64,000 bases of DNA from Sporosarcina sp. NCCP-2716. Its GTDB lineage: Bacteria; Bacillota; Bacilli; Bacillales_A; Planococcaceae. The position numbers and the translations under genes are program-made. This document shows positions 1 to 8,184 of the stretch, one piece after another (within the stretch, counting starts at the first letter, position 1; each line of letters starts with the position of its first letter). The notes beneath the pieces are model-generated. The model was not told the DNA's origin and made no database searches. It saw only the letters and a list, made by a program, of their open reading frames with translations. The stretch covers positions 1 through 64,000 of the forward strand of contig NZ_BRCF01000009.1 in NCBI RefSeq assembly GCF_023707985.1, written 5' to 3'.

Positions 1-187
1 TCGATTGCTCAATTCTTGCTGGCATCATTTAAGATGTCTATCAGATCTGTTGATCTGTTTTGTGTCTGTTCCGCCGACGGGGTCGGCGGAACAGACGATA
101 ATTCGTTGACATTTTGCTGTTCAGTTTTCAAGGTTCATATCGTCTGCGGAGCGTGTTGTACAAGCTTTCGCTCCCGACTGCTTTACT
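1..187 (-). other. Leader region of an rRNA operon (16S gene lies off the left edge)
   Basis: Read on the minus strand, this stretch carries CTTGAAAACTGAACA and AACGTCAACGAATT-like blocks and then GAGCAATCGA. That order is typical of Bacillales sequence just before 16S rRNA. It follows a strong promoter directly, so it is a pre-16S leader rather than a 16S-23S spacer. No 16S sequence is inside the window. A perfect 15-bp inverted repeat with a 3-nt loop lies at 64-96 and could fold in the leader transcript. It has no U-tract and so is not a terminator. The 62-residue reading frame on the plus strand here is not a gene. Confidence 0.7.
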
Positions 188-216
188 ACTATACCAAGCG
201 GTGAATAAGAAGTCAA
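188..216 (-). promoter_or_regulatory. Sigma-A promoter of the rRNA operon
   Basis: The minus strand reads TTGACT (-35, 211-216), a 17-bp spacer and TATAGT (-10, 188-193). It directs transcription leftward into the rRNA leader. Confidence 0.75.
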
Positions 217-301
217 CACTTTTCCCGAAATAAATTATTCAACCCTTACTGTACCCATAACAGCGGCAATTAAACCCTGCAGCCGCGCATAATCTATAAT
301 T

Positions 302-346
302 AAAAAAACCGCCGCCCGGATTCCAATGAAGGAAGTCAGGCAGCAG
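302..346 (-). terminator. Rho-independent terminator after pbuG
   Basis: On the minus strand a GC-rich stem of about 16 pairs with two mismatches (CTGCTGCC...GGGCGGCGG) is followed by a run of seven T. It lies just after the permease stop codon. Confidence 0.7.
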
Positions 347-360
347 TTCAGGAGTGCACT

Positions 361-1698
361 CTATTTGATGAAGATGAAATACAGGATGAAGAGGACCATC
401 AGGCCGTACATGATCGGATGGATTTCTTTCCGGCGGCCGCTCAGCAGCATCGTGATCGGATAGAAAATGAAGCCGATCGCGATTCCGGTTGCGATGCTGT
501 ACGTCAACGGCATCGCAATCACCGTGAAGAACGCCGGAACTGCCATTTCGAATTTTGTCCATTCGATGTTTCCGAGATTCGAGACCATCAGGACGCCGAC
601 GATGATCAGCGCAGGCGCCGTCACTTCAGGCGTGATGACGAACAGCAGCGGCGAGAAGAACAGTGCGAGCAAGAACATCAACCCTGTGATAACGGACGCG
701 AACCCTGTTTTGGCTCCGGCTGCAACACCCGCAGTGGATTCAATGTAGGAAGTCGTTGTCGAAGTCCCGAAAACAGCTCCTGTGACGGTCGCCATGGAAT
801 CCGCAAGCAATGCGCGGCCTGCACGCGGCAGTTTCCCATCTTTCATGAGCCCTGCCTGTGTCGCTACTGCGACAAGTGTTCCGGCCGTGTCGAAGAAATC
901 GACGAACAGGAACGTGATGACGATGACGAGGAATTGCGTCGTGAACAGTTCTCCCGGGCTGTGGAAGATCGCGTCAAACGCAGCACCGAATGTCGGCGCC
1001 ACACTCGGCACTCCGGAGACAATCTTGTGAGGAACGTCGATCAGGCTGAAGATCATCCCAGTCACCGTTGTCAGAATCATTCCGTAGAATATCGCGCCTT
1101 TGATGCCTCTCACCATCATGATGACAGTGATCACCAGACCGAAGATCGCCAGCAGCACCGGGCCTTGCGACAGATCGCCGAGTGTTACAAGCGTATTTGG
1201 ATCTGCAACGATGATATTTGCGTTCTGAAGCCCTAAAAATGTAATGAACAGGCCGATCCCGGCGCCGACAGCGAATTTCAGCTGTGCCGGTATGGCGTTG
1301 ATGATCAATTCACGGAGCCCTGTCAATGAAAGGACGATGAAGATCAGTCCGGAGAACAGTACGCCGGTCAGCGCTGTCTGCCAGGGAATTCCGTATGTCA
1401 GCACGACGGAGAAGGCGAAGAAGGCGTTCAGCCCCATGCCCGGCGCCAGTCCGATCGGGTATCTTGCGATCAGTCCCATGAATAGCGACCCGACTGCTCC
1501 TGCCAGGGCAGTCGCAACGAATACTGCACCTTTGTTCATGCGCATAGCATCAGGTATGTCCGTCACCCCGTCGAGAGACAGGACGAGCGGATTGACTGCC
1601 AATATGTATGCCATCGCGAGGAATGTCGTCAGTCCCCCGATGATTTCCCTGCGGTAATTCGTACCCAGTTTGTCGAACTCGAAATACTTTTTCATCAT
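361..1698 (-). CDS. pbuG: Guanine/hypoxanthine permease PbuG (NCS2/AzgA family)
   Basis: A proton-coupled purine base importer of the cytoplasmic membrane, about 445 residues with roughly twelve hydrophobic segments. The N-terminus (FEFDKLGTNYRREIIGG, TTFLAMAYILAVNP) and the internal APGMGLNAFFAF motif are diagnostic of the AzgA branch of NCS2 permeases. The ATG at 1698 is preferred over the in-frame TTG three bases upstream because GAGGA sits six bases before it. The gene lies directly downstream of guaA, as in Bacillus subtilis. The intergenic gap holds a guanine-type riboswitch with a terminator, so expression should drop when guanine is plentiful. Family assignment is firm; exact base preference is inferred from the riboswitch and from homologues. 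Confidence 0.92.
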   Translation of the reverse strand: MMKKYFEFDKLGTNYRREIIGGLTTFLAMAYILAVNPLVLSLDGVTDIPDAMRMNKGAVFVATALAGAVGSLFMGLIARYPIGLAPGMGLNAFFAFSVVLTYGIPWQTALTGVLFSGLIFIVLSLTGLRELIINAIPAQLKFAVGAGIGLFITFLGLQNANIIVADPNTLVTLGDLSQGPVLLAIFGLVITVIMMVRGIKGAIFYGMILTTVTGMIFSLIDVPHKIVSGVPSVAPTFGAAFDAIFHSPGELFTTQFLVIVITFLFVDFFDTAGTLVAVATQAGLMKDGKLPRAGRALLADSMATVTGAVFGTSTTTSYIESTAGVAAGAKTGFASVITGLMFLLALFFSPLLFVITPEVTAPALIIVGVLMVSNLGNIEWTKFEMAVPAFFTVIAMPLTYSIATGIAIGFIFYPITMLLSGRRKEIHPIMYGLMVLFILYFIFIK

Positions 1699-1725
1699 CA
1701 ACCGTCCTCATCTGTTTTGGTTTTA

Positions 1726-1760
1726 AAAAGAGCATGCGGCAACTTTCTGCCGCATGCTCT
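1726..1760 (-). terminator. Expression-platform terminator of the pbuG riboswitch
   Basis: A perfect 12-bp stem (GAGCATGCGGCA and its complement, 1730-1759) with a 6-nt loop is followed by a T-rich tract on the minus strand. It lies between the aptamer and the pbuG start, as expected for transcription attenuation. Confidence 0.85.
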
Positions 1761-1811
1761 CCTAAACTCTTCAGAATGGGGCCCTTGGTACGTACGCGCA
1801 AGAAGCGTTCC

Positions 1812-1886
1812 ATTCATCGTAGTCAAAGCATTTACGGTGCTTTGGTAGAGACTTTTGGGCCTTATCCCCAAGGTTATACGACAATC
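1812..1886 (-). promoter_or_regulatory. Purine riboswitch aptamer (guanine type) upstream of pbuG
   Basis: The minus strand contains the purine aptamer core in order: TATAACC, GGGGATAAGGCCC, GTCTCTACC, the CCGTAAA loop and GACTACG, closed by a P1 stem (TCGTA/TACGA). The base in J3/1 that discriminates ligands is C, so the predicted ligand is guanine or hypoxanthine rather than adenine. It begins only 13 bases after the guaA stop. It therefore controls either a separate transcript or guaA read-through. Confidence 0.92.
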
Positions 1887-1898
1887 ATCTATTCAATT

Positions 1899-3437
1899 TC
1901 ACTCCCATTCGATCGTGCCCGGAGGCTTCGCAGTGATGTCATAGACAACGCGGTTGACGTGGTCGACTTCTGCCGTGATGCGGGAGCTGATCTTCTCGAG
2001 TACTTCCCACGGAATCTGTGCCCAGTCGGCGCTCATGCCGTCTGACGAGTGCACTGCACGGAGCCCGATTGCGTGGTCATACGAACGTTTCCCGTTGCGG
2101 ACACCGACACTCTTAATGCCCGGCAGGATTGCGAAATACTGCCAGATCGAGCGGTCGAGCCCGGCGTTCTTGATCTCTTCACGGAGGATATAGTCAGCAT
2201 CGCGGACGATCGCGAGTTTCTCTTCCGTCACCTCGCCGAGGACTCGGACACCGAGACCTGGTCCTGGGAACGGCTGGCGGTTGTAGATATCTTCCGGCAG
2301 TCCGAGTGCTTTACCGACCGCACGGACTTCATCTTTGAACAATGCCTTCAGCGGTTCGATCAGCTCGAAGTCGAGATCTTCCGGCAGGCCGCCGACGTTG
2401 TGGTGTGATTTGATCACTTCAGCTGTCGCTGTGCCGCTCTCGATGATATCGGCATAGATCGTGCCTTGTGCGAGGAAGTCGATACCTTTCAGTTTCGCAG
2501 CTTCTTCGTCGAACACATAGATGAACTCGTTACCGATGATCTTCCGTTTCTGTTCAGGATCCGTTACGCCGGCAAGCTTGTCCAGGAACCGCTTGCGTGC
2601 GTCGATCTTAATGAAATTCATGTGGAACTGGTTGCTGAATGTATCGACGACGCTCTCCACTTCCCCTTTGCGGAGAAGGCCGTGATCGACGAAGATACAA
2701 GTGAGCTGGTCACCGATCGCTTGGTGGATCAATGTCGCAACGACAGAAGAATCGACTCCGCCGCTCAACGCACACAATACGTTGCGTTCTCCGACCTGTT
2801 CGCGGATCTTCTCGACTTCCACTTCGATGAAGCGCTCCATGTTCCATTCGGCGGATGGTTTGCAGATCGACGTCAGGAATGTCTTCAAGATCGCTTCGCC
2901 GTTTTCCGTGCTGTCCATTTCAGGGTGGAACTGGACGCCGTACAGCCCTTTTTCGCCGTTTTCGATAGCGACGACATGGCCATGCTCGTCTTTCGCTGCT
3001 GCTTCGAACCCTTCAGGGAGTGCAGCGACCTTGACAGTGCCGCCGATGTGGGCCGCAAATGATCCTTGCAGACCAGCCAGCAGTTTGGATGCGCCTTCTG
3101 CCGTGATGGAAGATGCATCACCATGCGCTTCCATCGACTCCGTCGTACCGCCGAACTGCTCTGCGAGCACTTCAAGGCCCGATCCGATTCCAAGTACAGG
3201 GATACCAAGTGAAAAGATTTCAGAATCGATGTCTGCGTCCATCTTCACATCGCCGCCAGACAGGACAATACCTGCAGCGTTCATGTGACGGATTTCTTCA
3301 GCCGTTGCAGTGTGCGGGTACAGCTCGCTGTATACTCCTAAATCCCGGATTACGCGTGTGATGAGCTGATTGTGCTTGCTGCCTAAATCCAAAACGACGA
3401 TTTTTTCCTGTTCTGACAATAATGGAGCTGCTGACAT
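1899..3437 (-). CDS. guaA: GMP synthase (glutamine-hydrolysing type) with a degenerate amidotransferase domain
   Basis: Converts XMP to GMP with ATP in the last step of guanine nucleotide synthesis. Length is 512 residues, normal for GuaA. The ATP-pyrophosphatase half is intact (SGGVDSS at about 225-231, then the GMP synthase C-terminal domain ending PPGTIEWE). The N-terminal class I glutaminase half is divergent: the usual GICYGMQ nucleophile elbow reads GIGSGLE, so Cys is replaced by Gly85, and the SHGD block is missing, while H171 and E173 of the triad remain. As sequenced it should use ammonia rather than glutamine. The ATG at 3437 is chosen because GAGGTGG lies five bases upstream; the in-frame GTG at 3446 overlaps that site. 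A purine-aptamer-like leader and sigma-A promoter precede it. Confidence 0.93.
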   Translation of the reverse strand: MSAAPLLSEQEKIVVLDLGSKHNQLITRVIRDLGVYSELYPHTATAEEIRHMNAAGIVLSGGDVKMDADIDSEIFSLGIPVLGIGSGLEVLAEQFGGTTESMEAHGDASSITAEGASKLLAGLQGSFAAHIGGTVKVAALPEGFEAAAKDEHGHVVAIENGEKGLYGVQFHPEMDSTENGEAILKTFLTSICKPSAEWNMERFIEVEVEKIREQVGERNVLCALSGGVDSSVVATLIHQAIGDQLTCIFVDHGLLRKGEVESVVDTFSNQFHMNFIKIDARKRFLDKLAGVTDPEQKRKIIGNEFIYVFDEEAAKLKGIDFLAQGTIYADIIESGTATAEVIKSHHNVGGLPEDLDFELIEPLKALFKDEVRAVGKALGLPEDIYNRQPFPGPGLGVRVLGEVTEEKLAIVRDADYILREEIKNAGLDRSIWQYFAILPGIKSVGVRNGKRSYDHAIGLRAVHSSDGMSADWAQIPWEVLEKISSRITAEVDHVNRVVYDITAKPPGTIEWE

Positions 3438-3476
3438 GAAATCCACCTCTTCTTATTTTTGTCTAAGTATACCCTT

Positions 3477-3525
3477 AAAAACGGGAAAGACGCGAAGGAA
3501 AGGGTTCCCTTTCCGCGCGTCTTCA
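3477..3525 (-). terminator. Attenuator hairpin in the guaA leader
   Basis: On the minus strand AGACGCG and GGAAAGGG pair with CCCTTTCC and CGCGTCT around a 2-nt loop, giving a long stem followed by TTCCCGTTTTT. Its place between the aptamer and the guaA ribosome binding site fits a riboswitch expression platform. The T-tract is interrupted, so termination may be partial. Confidence 0.65.
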
Positions 3526-3582
3526 GTTTCTGACCGGATCTATGGAATCACGAAAACAGACTGCAGTAATCCCGCAGCTGCT

Positions 3583-3660
3583 ATCGCAATCATAGACAGG
3601 CTGTTTACGGTAGCCTGGTAGAAACATCCGAACCCTATTATCGGACCTATATGAGAGCAT
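3583..3660 (-). promoter_or_regulatory. Purine-riboswitch-like aptamer upstream of guaA, with core substitutions
   Basis: The minus strand shows the purine aptamer order: CTCATATA, a P2 stem (TCCGA/TCGGA), TAATAGGG loop, GTTTCTACC, a P3 stem (CAGGCT/AGCCTG) with an ACCGTAAAC loop, and TCTATGA closing P1. J2/3 and the loops are canonical and the ligand-reading C is present. However, J3/1 starts with U where purine aptamers have A, and J1/2 reads GG where AU is usual. The family call is firm; the ligand is uncertain. Confidence 0.72.
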
Positions 3661-3684
3661 TCTCTTGTTTTTATTACTGCCATC

Positions 3685-3713
3685 ATTCTACTGCCATCCA
3701 ACGTAAAAATCAA
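3685..3713 (-). promoter_or_regulatory. Sigma-A promoter of the guaA leader transcript
   Basis: The minus strand reads TTGATT (3708-3713), 17 bp, TAGAAT (3685-3690). The -35 hexamer overlaps the last codon of the upstream transglutaminase gene. Transcription would start about 25 bases before the aptamer. Confidence 0.6.
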
Positions 3714-5893
3714 CCGCTTGTGTGGATGATTAAATCTTCCCACATCTCACGCAACTGCGCCCAATCCGCATTGGAAGCAGCTTGTCCGTACAGACCCTGC
3801 TCATAGACGCGTGTGAGTATGCTCATCATCTCATCGCCGCGCAGCTTATCGACTTCTACAGCGTAGGCGTTGAGCGTCATGCCTTCAGGTCTGCGGATAC
3901 CGAGCCTTTCCAGTTGGCTGAGCAGCTGGCCGTAACGGCTGGCGAACTCCGGCCAGCCGCCGGGATTGCCTTGCGCTCGTCTTACATAGAGGCGCGGCAG
4001 CCACTTCTTCCGCGTCAGCAAGAGGAGGACGATCGCCGCTGCAGTCGAGACCAATAGCAGAACTGTCCATGTGATGCCCGATTTCAGCCAATCCGGCAGC
4101 AGCTCCAGCAGCCCGCCGGAATTCGATTTCTTCCGTTTTGCCGCCTGCTGCTCCTGCTTTTTCTTTTCGAGTTCGGGGCGTTTCAGCTCTTCCTGCTGCT
4201 TGACGTCATCCTCCGCCATCTCGATATCGAAATTGATGTTCGTGACACCGTTGAAACCGATTGTCGGTTCGAACGGCATCCAGCCATGCCCCGGCATGTA
4301 CGCTTCGACCCAGGAGTGTGCCTGGTTGTTCGTGATGGTGTAGTATTTCTTCCGCTCTTCATCCCGCCTTAATTCGCCAGGCGCAAACCCTTTCACCCAA
4401 CGGGCCGGAATCCCCGCGGATCGCAGCATGACGACCATCGAGGAACTGAAGTTATCACAATAGCCGCGCTTCGTCTCGAACAGGAACTGATCGACATAAT
4501 CGTCATCCTCTTTCGGTACTGCGACGTTTTCCCTTGAATAGACGAAGCCGCTCCTGCCGAAGTACCGTTCGATCGCCTGTGCTTTCTGATAGACACTCGG
4601 CTGGTCTTTTGTCAGGTCAAGGGCGAGATCCGCTATGCGTTTCGGCAGGTCTCCCGGCAGTGCCAAGTATTCGTCCAGCTCTCCGCCGAACTTCTGCAGA
4701 TCTTCCATCTTCGTCTCCCGCAGCGCTTTCAGGCTGTAGACCGGTTCGATGTATTCGGCCCGGTAGGTGAACGGCGCCTGCATATCCATTTCCACCGTCA
4801 GCTGACCGGAATCCGGCTCCTGCCTGTATGGGTTCATCTCACTTAGCTGCAGTTCCTCGAACCCGTACGGATACGGCAGAAGCGGAAGGGTTTCATGAAG
4901 TTCGATATCTGCGCGCTGCCGCGGCGGTTCGGTCACCTGGCCGCCCATGATCATAGCGAACTGGCCATTGTACTCCGGGAACTCATCGTTCGAAAGCTGC
5001 ACCCACCCTTTCGATGTATACGTGTTCTTCGTTTCCATCTTCCAGTATTGACGGGATTCCGCGTAAACTTCGAAGACGAGCGTGTCATCCTGCCGGAACG
5101 GCCCGCCGAGCTGCGTATCATCCGCATCATATCCCACTTTCGAGACACCATCTCCCGTTCCGTCCCCCGACTCTCCGAACCCTGCCGCTGATCGGATGAG
5201 CGGGATCGGATCGGGCCAAGCCGGTTCTTTTACAGGCATCAGGACCGCGAGCATTCCGACGGTGAGAAGGACGAGGCTGAGCGGCAGAATGAGTTTCAGG
5301 AGCTCGCCCGCGGGCAGCTTCGTCTTCAGCTTGCCGGTCAGCCGGAGCGGGAACAGCACGCCCAGCAGGAACAGGCCGATCACCATGACACGCAGCACTG
5401 CATAGGAAGCGTCGTAATCAGTGAATGTATCGATGACTGCAAGGAAGATCACGGTCATCCCGAAAAAAAGGAAAATCGATTTCCGGTATTCCATCCAGAA
5501 GCGCAGCAAATACGAAATCATCCAGAGGAGGATGAAGAACAGCACGGTGCGGAACAGGTTGGACAGTTCCATCCAGTCGCCTGACCAGATCAGTGACAGG
5601 CTTCCCGTGAAATCAGCACCCATGCTGCGCAGACTGGCCGCCGCCATGAACGCCTTGCTGTAGAAGACCGCCTGGATCGAAAAGACGATGAACAGGAGTT
5701 TCACCGGCACACCGATCCACCCCGGCAGCCGCACAAGTCCGATGATCATGGACAGCGCGACGAATCCGTAGAAATGGCTGATATGGCCGGTTCCCGTAAG
5801 GTCTGCGATCGGCCGCAGCCATTCCACTGTCAGGAAAAATGCCAAGATGTAGAGGAAGACCAGGAGCCGCTTATCAATCGGAGTGTCTTTCAC
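3710..5893 (-). CDS. yebA: Transglutaminase-like membrane protein (YebA/TgpA family)
   Basis: About 727 residues: five or six N-terminal membrane segments (DUF3488-type), an extracytoplasmic transglutaminase-like core, one more membrane segment near residue 600 and a C-terminal DUF4129-like tail. The papain-fold residues are visible: Cys in GYCDNFSSSMVVMLRSAG, His in NQAHSWVEAY and an acidic FEPT motif where the family usually has FDPT. It is the last gene of the moxR-DUF58-yebA operon and its start overlaps the DUF58 stop by four bases (ATGA). Homologues are envelope proteins with a putative protease or cross-linking role; no substrate can be read from the sequence. The order directly before guaA matches Bacillus subtilis. 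Confidence 0.88.
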   Translation of the reverse strand: MKDTPIDKRLLVFLYILAFFLTVEWLRPIADLTGTGHISHFYGFVALSMIIGLVRLPGWIGVPVKLLFIVFSIQAVFYSKAFMAAASLRSMGADFTGSLSLIWSGDWMELSNLFRTVLFFILLWMISYLLRFWMEYRKSIFLFFGMTVIFLAVIDTFTDYDASYAVLRVMVIGLFLLGVLFPLRLTGKLKTKLPAGELLKLILPLSLVLLTVGMLAVLMPVKEPAWPDPIPLIRSAAGFGESGDGTGDGVSKVGYDADDTQLGGPFRQDDTLVFEVYAESRQYWKMETKNTYTSKGWVQLSNDEFPEYNGQFAMIMGGQVTEPPRQRADIELHETLPLLPYPYGFEELQLSEMNPYRQEPDSGQLTVEMDMQAPFTYRAEYIEPVYSLKALRETKMEDLQKFGGELDEYLALPGDLPKRIADLALDLTKDQPSVYQKAQAIERYFGRSGFVYSRENVAVPKEDDDYVDQFLFETKRGYCDNFSSSMVVMLRSAGIPARWVKGFAPGELRRDEERKKYYTITNNQAHSWVEAYMPGHGWMPFEPTIGFNGVTNINFDIEMAEDDVKQQEELKRPELEKKKQEQQAAKRKKSNSGGLLELLPDWLKSGITWTVLLLVSTAAAIVLLLLTRKKWLPRLYVRRAQGNPGGWPEFASRYGQLLSQLERLGIRRPEGMTLNAYAVEVDKLRGDEMMSILTRVYEQGLYGQAASNADWAQLREMWEDLIIHTSG

Positions 5894-7095
5894 GGCTGTG
5901 CCACCTCCCGGAAAGAATGTTCGAACTCGTCCGTGCCGAGGAGCTGGACGTGCACACCAAGCCTTCTTGCTGCGCGCACCTGGTCGGCGACCGCTTCAGG
6001 CAGTTCCCCGGAAGTGCCACGGATCACAAAGCAGTAGACCGGCTGCATCTTCGCCGCTTTCAGGATCGGACGCAGCACGGCAGCATCGGGATTGCCGGAA
6101 ATAAGGATAACCGCCCCGCCCCCCTGCAGTGCCGTCGAATAATCAGGCGGCTTCGTGGCCTCTCCTCCAATCGGGTGGAGCCGGGCGAGCTGCGTCAGTG
6201 CATGGTGCAGTTCCGCTCCAGAGGACACGGTCCTTATGACGGGGTGCGCCGCATCCGTCACGGCGAACGTCAGATCCGCCCGTCGCGCCGACGCTTCTTT
6301 CAGGATGGACGCAGCGAATCGGATCTGTTCTTCGAATGTCGCGGAATCCCGCGCGTCGAGCAGCAGGGCGGCATGCTCCCCCCGTTTGTTCTCGAATTCC
6401 TTCGTCATCAGGTTCTGTGTGCGTGCAAATGACTTCCAGTGGATCCAGGAAACCCGGTCCCCTGACTGGTAATCCCGGACACTCGTCGCCACAGTCGTTT
6501 CCTTGATGAGCGAAAACGGGGAGTCGGCGGCCCCTTTTTCGTGGTTCGACCCGATCGGCACGTAGTCGACTGCCGTCGTTTCCGGTAAGACGAGGAAAGA
6601 GGAGATGCCGGCCGCTTCGACAGCTGCTGTTTTTTTCATCCACCCGAAAAAGTCCGCGGTCTCGATGCGGACGGGCGGGAAGGAATGTTCGCCGCGCTGC
6701 ACGCCTGTCAGTTCGTAGTGCAGGTCGAATTCCCTTTTGAAACCGGGAACGGCAAGTCTGGCAGCACGCCCTTTCGACACGCCGCCAGCCTGCTCCCCGT
6801 CCGTTTCCAGGATGAGCAGGTAGAGCAGGGGGAACCAGCCCGGCCGCTTCACAGTAAGCGTCACTTCCGCCGCTTCCCCGATGCCGATGAGCGATCGGGA
6901 CATACTGCGTGTGACGGAGAGCGATTTCAGCGGATACAGCAGAATGCATAACGAATAGAGCGCGAACGGCAGCAGGAAGTAGAAGATCGTCCAGCTCGCC
7001 ATCCCGCCCTGGAACATGGCGAATGCATACGCGCCGAGGACAAGCAGCAGGACGAAAAGTGTCCGCACTGCCAGCACTGTTCTGCTGCGCATCAT
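5890..7095 (-). CDS. yeaD: DUF58 domain protein (YeaD family)
   Basis: About 401 residues with two adjacent N-terminal membrane segments, a beta-rich middle and the DUF58 motif GDRVSWIHWKSFARTQNLMTKEFE near residues 200-220, written here only as an indicator of family. DUF58 is a von Willebrand A-related domain; the protein is a membrane-linked partner of MoxR ATPases. The start overlaps the stop of the moxR gene and its stop overlaps the transglutaminase start, so the three genes are translationally coupled. A role in chaperoning or assembling an envelope complex is known for MoxR-DUF58 systems in general; the client here is unknown. Confidence 0.85.
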   Translation of the reverse strand: MMRSRTVLAVRTLFVLLLVLGAYAFAMFQGGMASWTIFYFLLPFALYSLCILLYPLKSLSVTRSMSRSLIGIGEAAEVTLTVKRPGWFPLLYLLILETDGEQAGGVSKGRAARLAVPGFKREFDLHYELTGVQRGEHSFPPVRIETADFFGWMKKTAAVEAAGISSFLVLPETTAVDYVPIGSNHEKGAADSPFSLIKETTVATSVRDYQSGDRVSWIHWKSFARTQNLMTKEFENKRGEHAALLLDARDSATFEEQIRFAASILKEASARRADLTFAVTDAAHPVIRTVSSGAELHHALTQLARLHPIGGEATKPPDYSTALQGGGAVILISGNPDAAVLRPILKAAKMQPVYCFVIRGTSGELPEAVADQVRAARRLGVHVQLLGTDEFEHSFREVAQP

Positions 7096-8042
7096 ACGGA
7101 CTTCGCCTTGACGACAGGCACCCTGACTTGCGCCAGCACATCCTCGATGACGCTGTCCGTCGTGCTGCCGCTGTACTGGGCGTCCGGATGCAGGATGATC
7201 CGGTGGCCGAAGACGAACGGCAGCAAATACTGGACGTCATCCGGTGTAACGTAATGGCGGCCGCGCATGAGGGCGTATGCCTGGCATGCTTTCATGAGGC
7301 CCAGCGAACCGCGCGGACTGACGCCTAAATAGACAGCGGTATGGTTTCGCGTGGCAGCTGCACAGTCGACGATGTACGTCTTCACAGTCATATCGACGAG
7401 GACTTCGGAGGCAGCCGCCTGCAGTCCGAGCAGCTCGTCCAGTCCGATGACGGCGGTTTGCGCCTGCGATTCCAGCTGCATAGCGGCACGGGACAGCACT
7501 TCCACTTCATCCGCACGCGACGGATAGCCCATCTTGAGCTTGAACAGGAACCGGTCCATCTGCGCTTCCGGCAGCGGGTACGTCCCTTCGTATTCGATCG
7601 GGTTCTGTGTCGCCATGACGAAAAACGGTTCCGGCAGCGGGAGCGTTGTGCCATCCACCGTCACAGAGGCTTCTTCCATCCCTTCCAGGAGTGCCGCCTG
7701 CGTCTTCGGGGACGTCCGGTTGATCTCGTCGGCAAGGACGATATTACCGACGATCGGCCCCGGCCTGAATTCGAATTCCATCGTCTGCGGATTGTAGATG
7801 GAAACTCCCAGTACGTCCGACGGCAGCAGATCCGGCGTGAACTGGATCCGTTTGAACGCAGCGCCGATCGCCGCCGCAAGCGATTTCACCATGACGGTCT
7901 TCCCGACACCCGGCACGTCTTCGAGCAGTACGTGACCGCCCGCAAGCAGCGCCGCCAGACTCAATTCACTGATTTCCCGTTTCCCGACAATCGTCTGTTC
8001 GATCGCCGACAGCACGGCATCGATTCTCTCTTTATGAGGCAT
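7092..8042 (-). CDS. yeaC: MoxR-type AAA+ ATPase (YeaC family)
   Basis: About 316 residues, the usual size for MoxR ATPases. Visible motifs are Walker A (EDVPGVGKT), Walker B (LADEIN), the FVMATQNP sensor 1 region and the PLPEAQMDRF arginine-finger region. It should be a cytosolic hexameric ATPase acting on the DUF58 and transglutaminase partners encoded downstream. The ATG at 8042 is chosen because AGGGGGG lies seven bases before it; an upstream in-frame start at 8078 lacks a ribosome binding site. First gene of the operon, with a well-formed sigma-A promoter just upstream. Confidence 0.9.
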   Translation of the reverse strand: MPHKERIDAVLSAIEQTIVGKREISELSLAALLAGGHVLLEDVPGVGKTVMVKSLAAAIGAAFKRIQFTPDLLPSDVLGVSIYNPQTMEFEFRPGPIVGNIVLADEINRTSPKTQAALLEGMEEASVTVDGTTLPLPEPFFVMATQNPIEYEGTYPLPEAQMDRFLFKLKMGYPSRADEVEVLSRAAMQLESQAQTAVIGLDELLGLQAAASEVLVDMTVKTYIVDCAAATRNHTAVYLGVSPRGSLGLMKACQAYALMRGRHYVTPDDVQYLLPFVFGHRIILHPDAQYSGSTTDSVIEDVLAQVRVPVVKAKSV

Positions 8043-8090
8043 TTCATTTCCCCCCTGCTGATTTTCCTGATGAAACATTCAGTTCCTTCC

Positions 8091-8119
8091 ATCATACCGG
8101 AAGAATTGGCAGGCGACAA
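8091..8119 (-). promoter_or_regulatory. Sigma-A promoter of the moxR-DUF58-yebA operon
   Basis: The minus strand reads TTGTCG (8114-8119), a 17-bp spacer and TATGAT (8091-8096), about 50 bases before the moxR start. Confidence 0.6.
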
Positions 8120-8140
8120 ACTAATTCAGAAAATAGAATG

Positions 8141-8177
8141 AATTAAAAAAGAACCTCTCCGTCAAGCAGAGAGGTTC
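8141..8177 (-). terminator. Terminator after nadE
   Basis: On the minus strand GAACCTCTC pairs with GAGAGGTTC across a 9-nt loop and is followed by TTTTTTAATT. It sits eight bases after the nadE stop. Confidence 0.85.
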
Positions 8178-8184
8178 ACGATTC

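Noticed and set aside
1-187. 16S-23S spacer rather than rRNA leader
   Set aside because: A strong sigma-A promoter lies directly upstream on the same strand, and no tRNA or rRNA sequence precedes it in the window.
361-1657. Several long plus-strand frames opposite pbuG, guaA and other genes
   Set aside because: They mirror minus-strand genes with clear families, show biased shadow compositions (Arg/Asp/His-rich) and lack ribosome binding sites.
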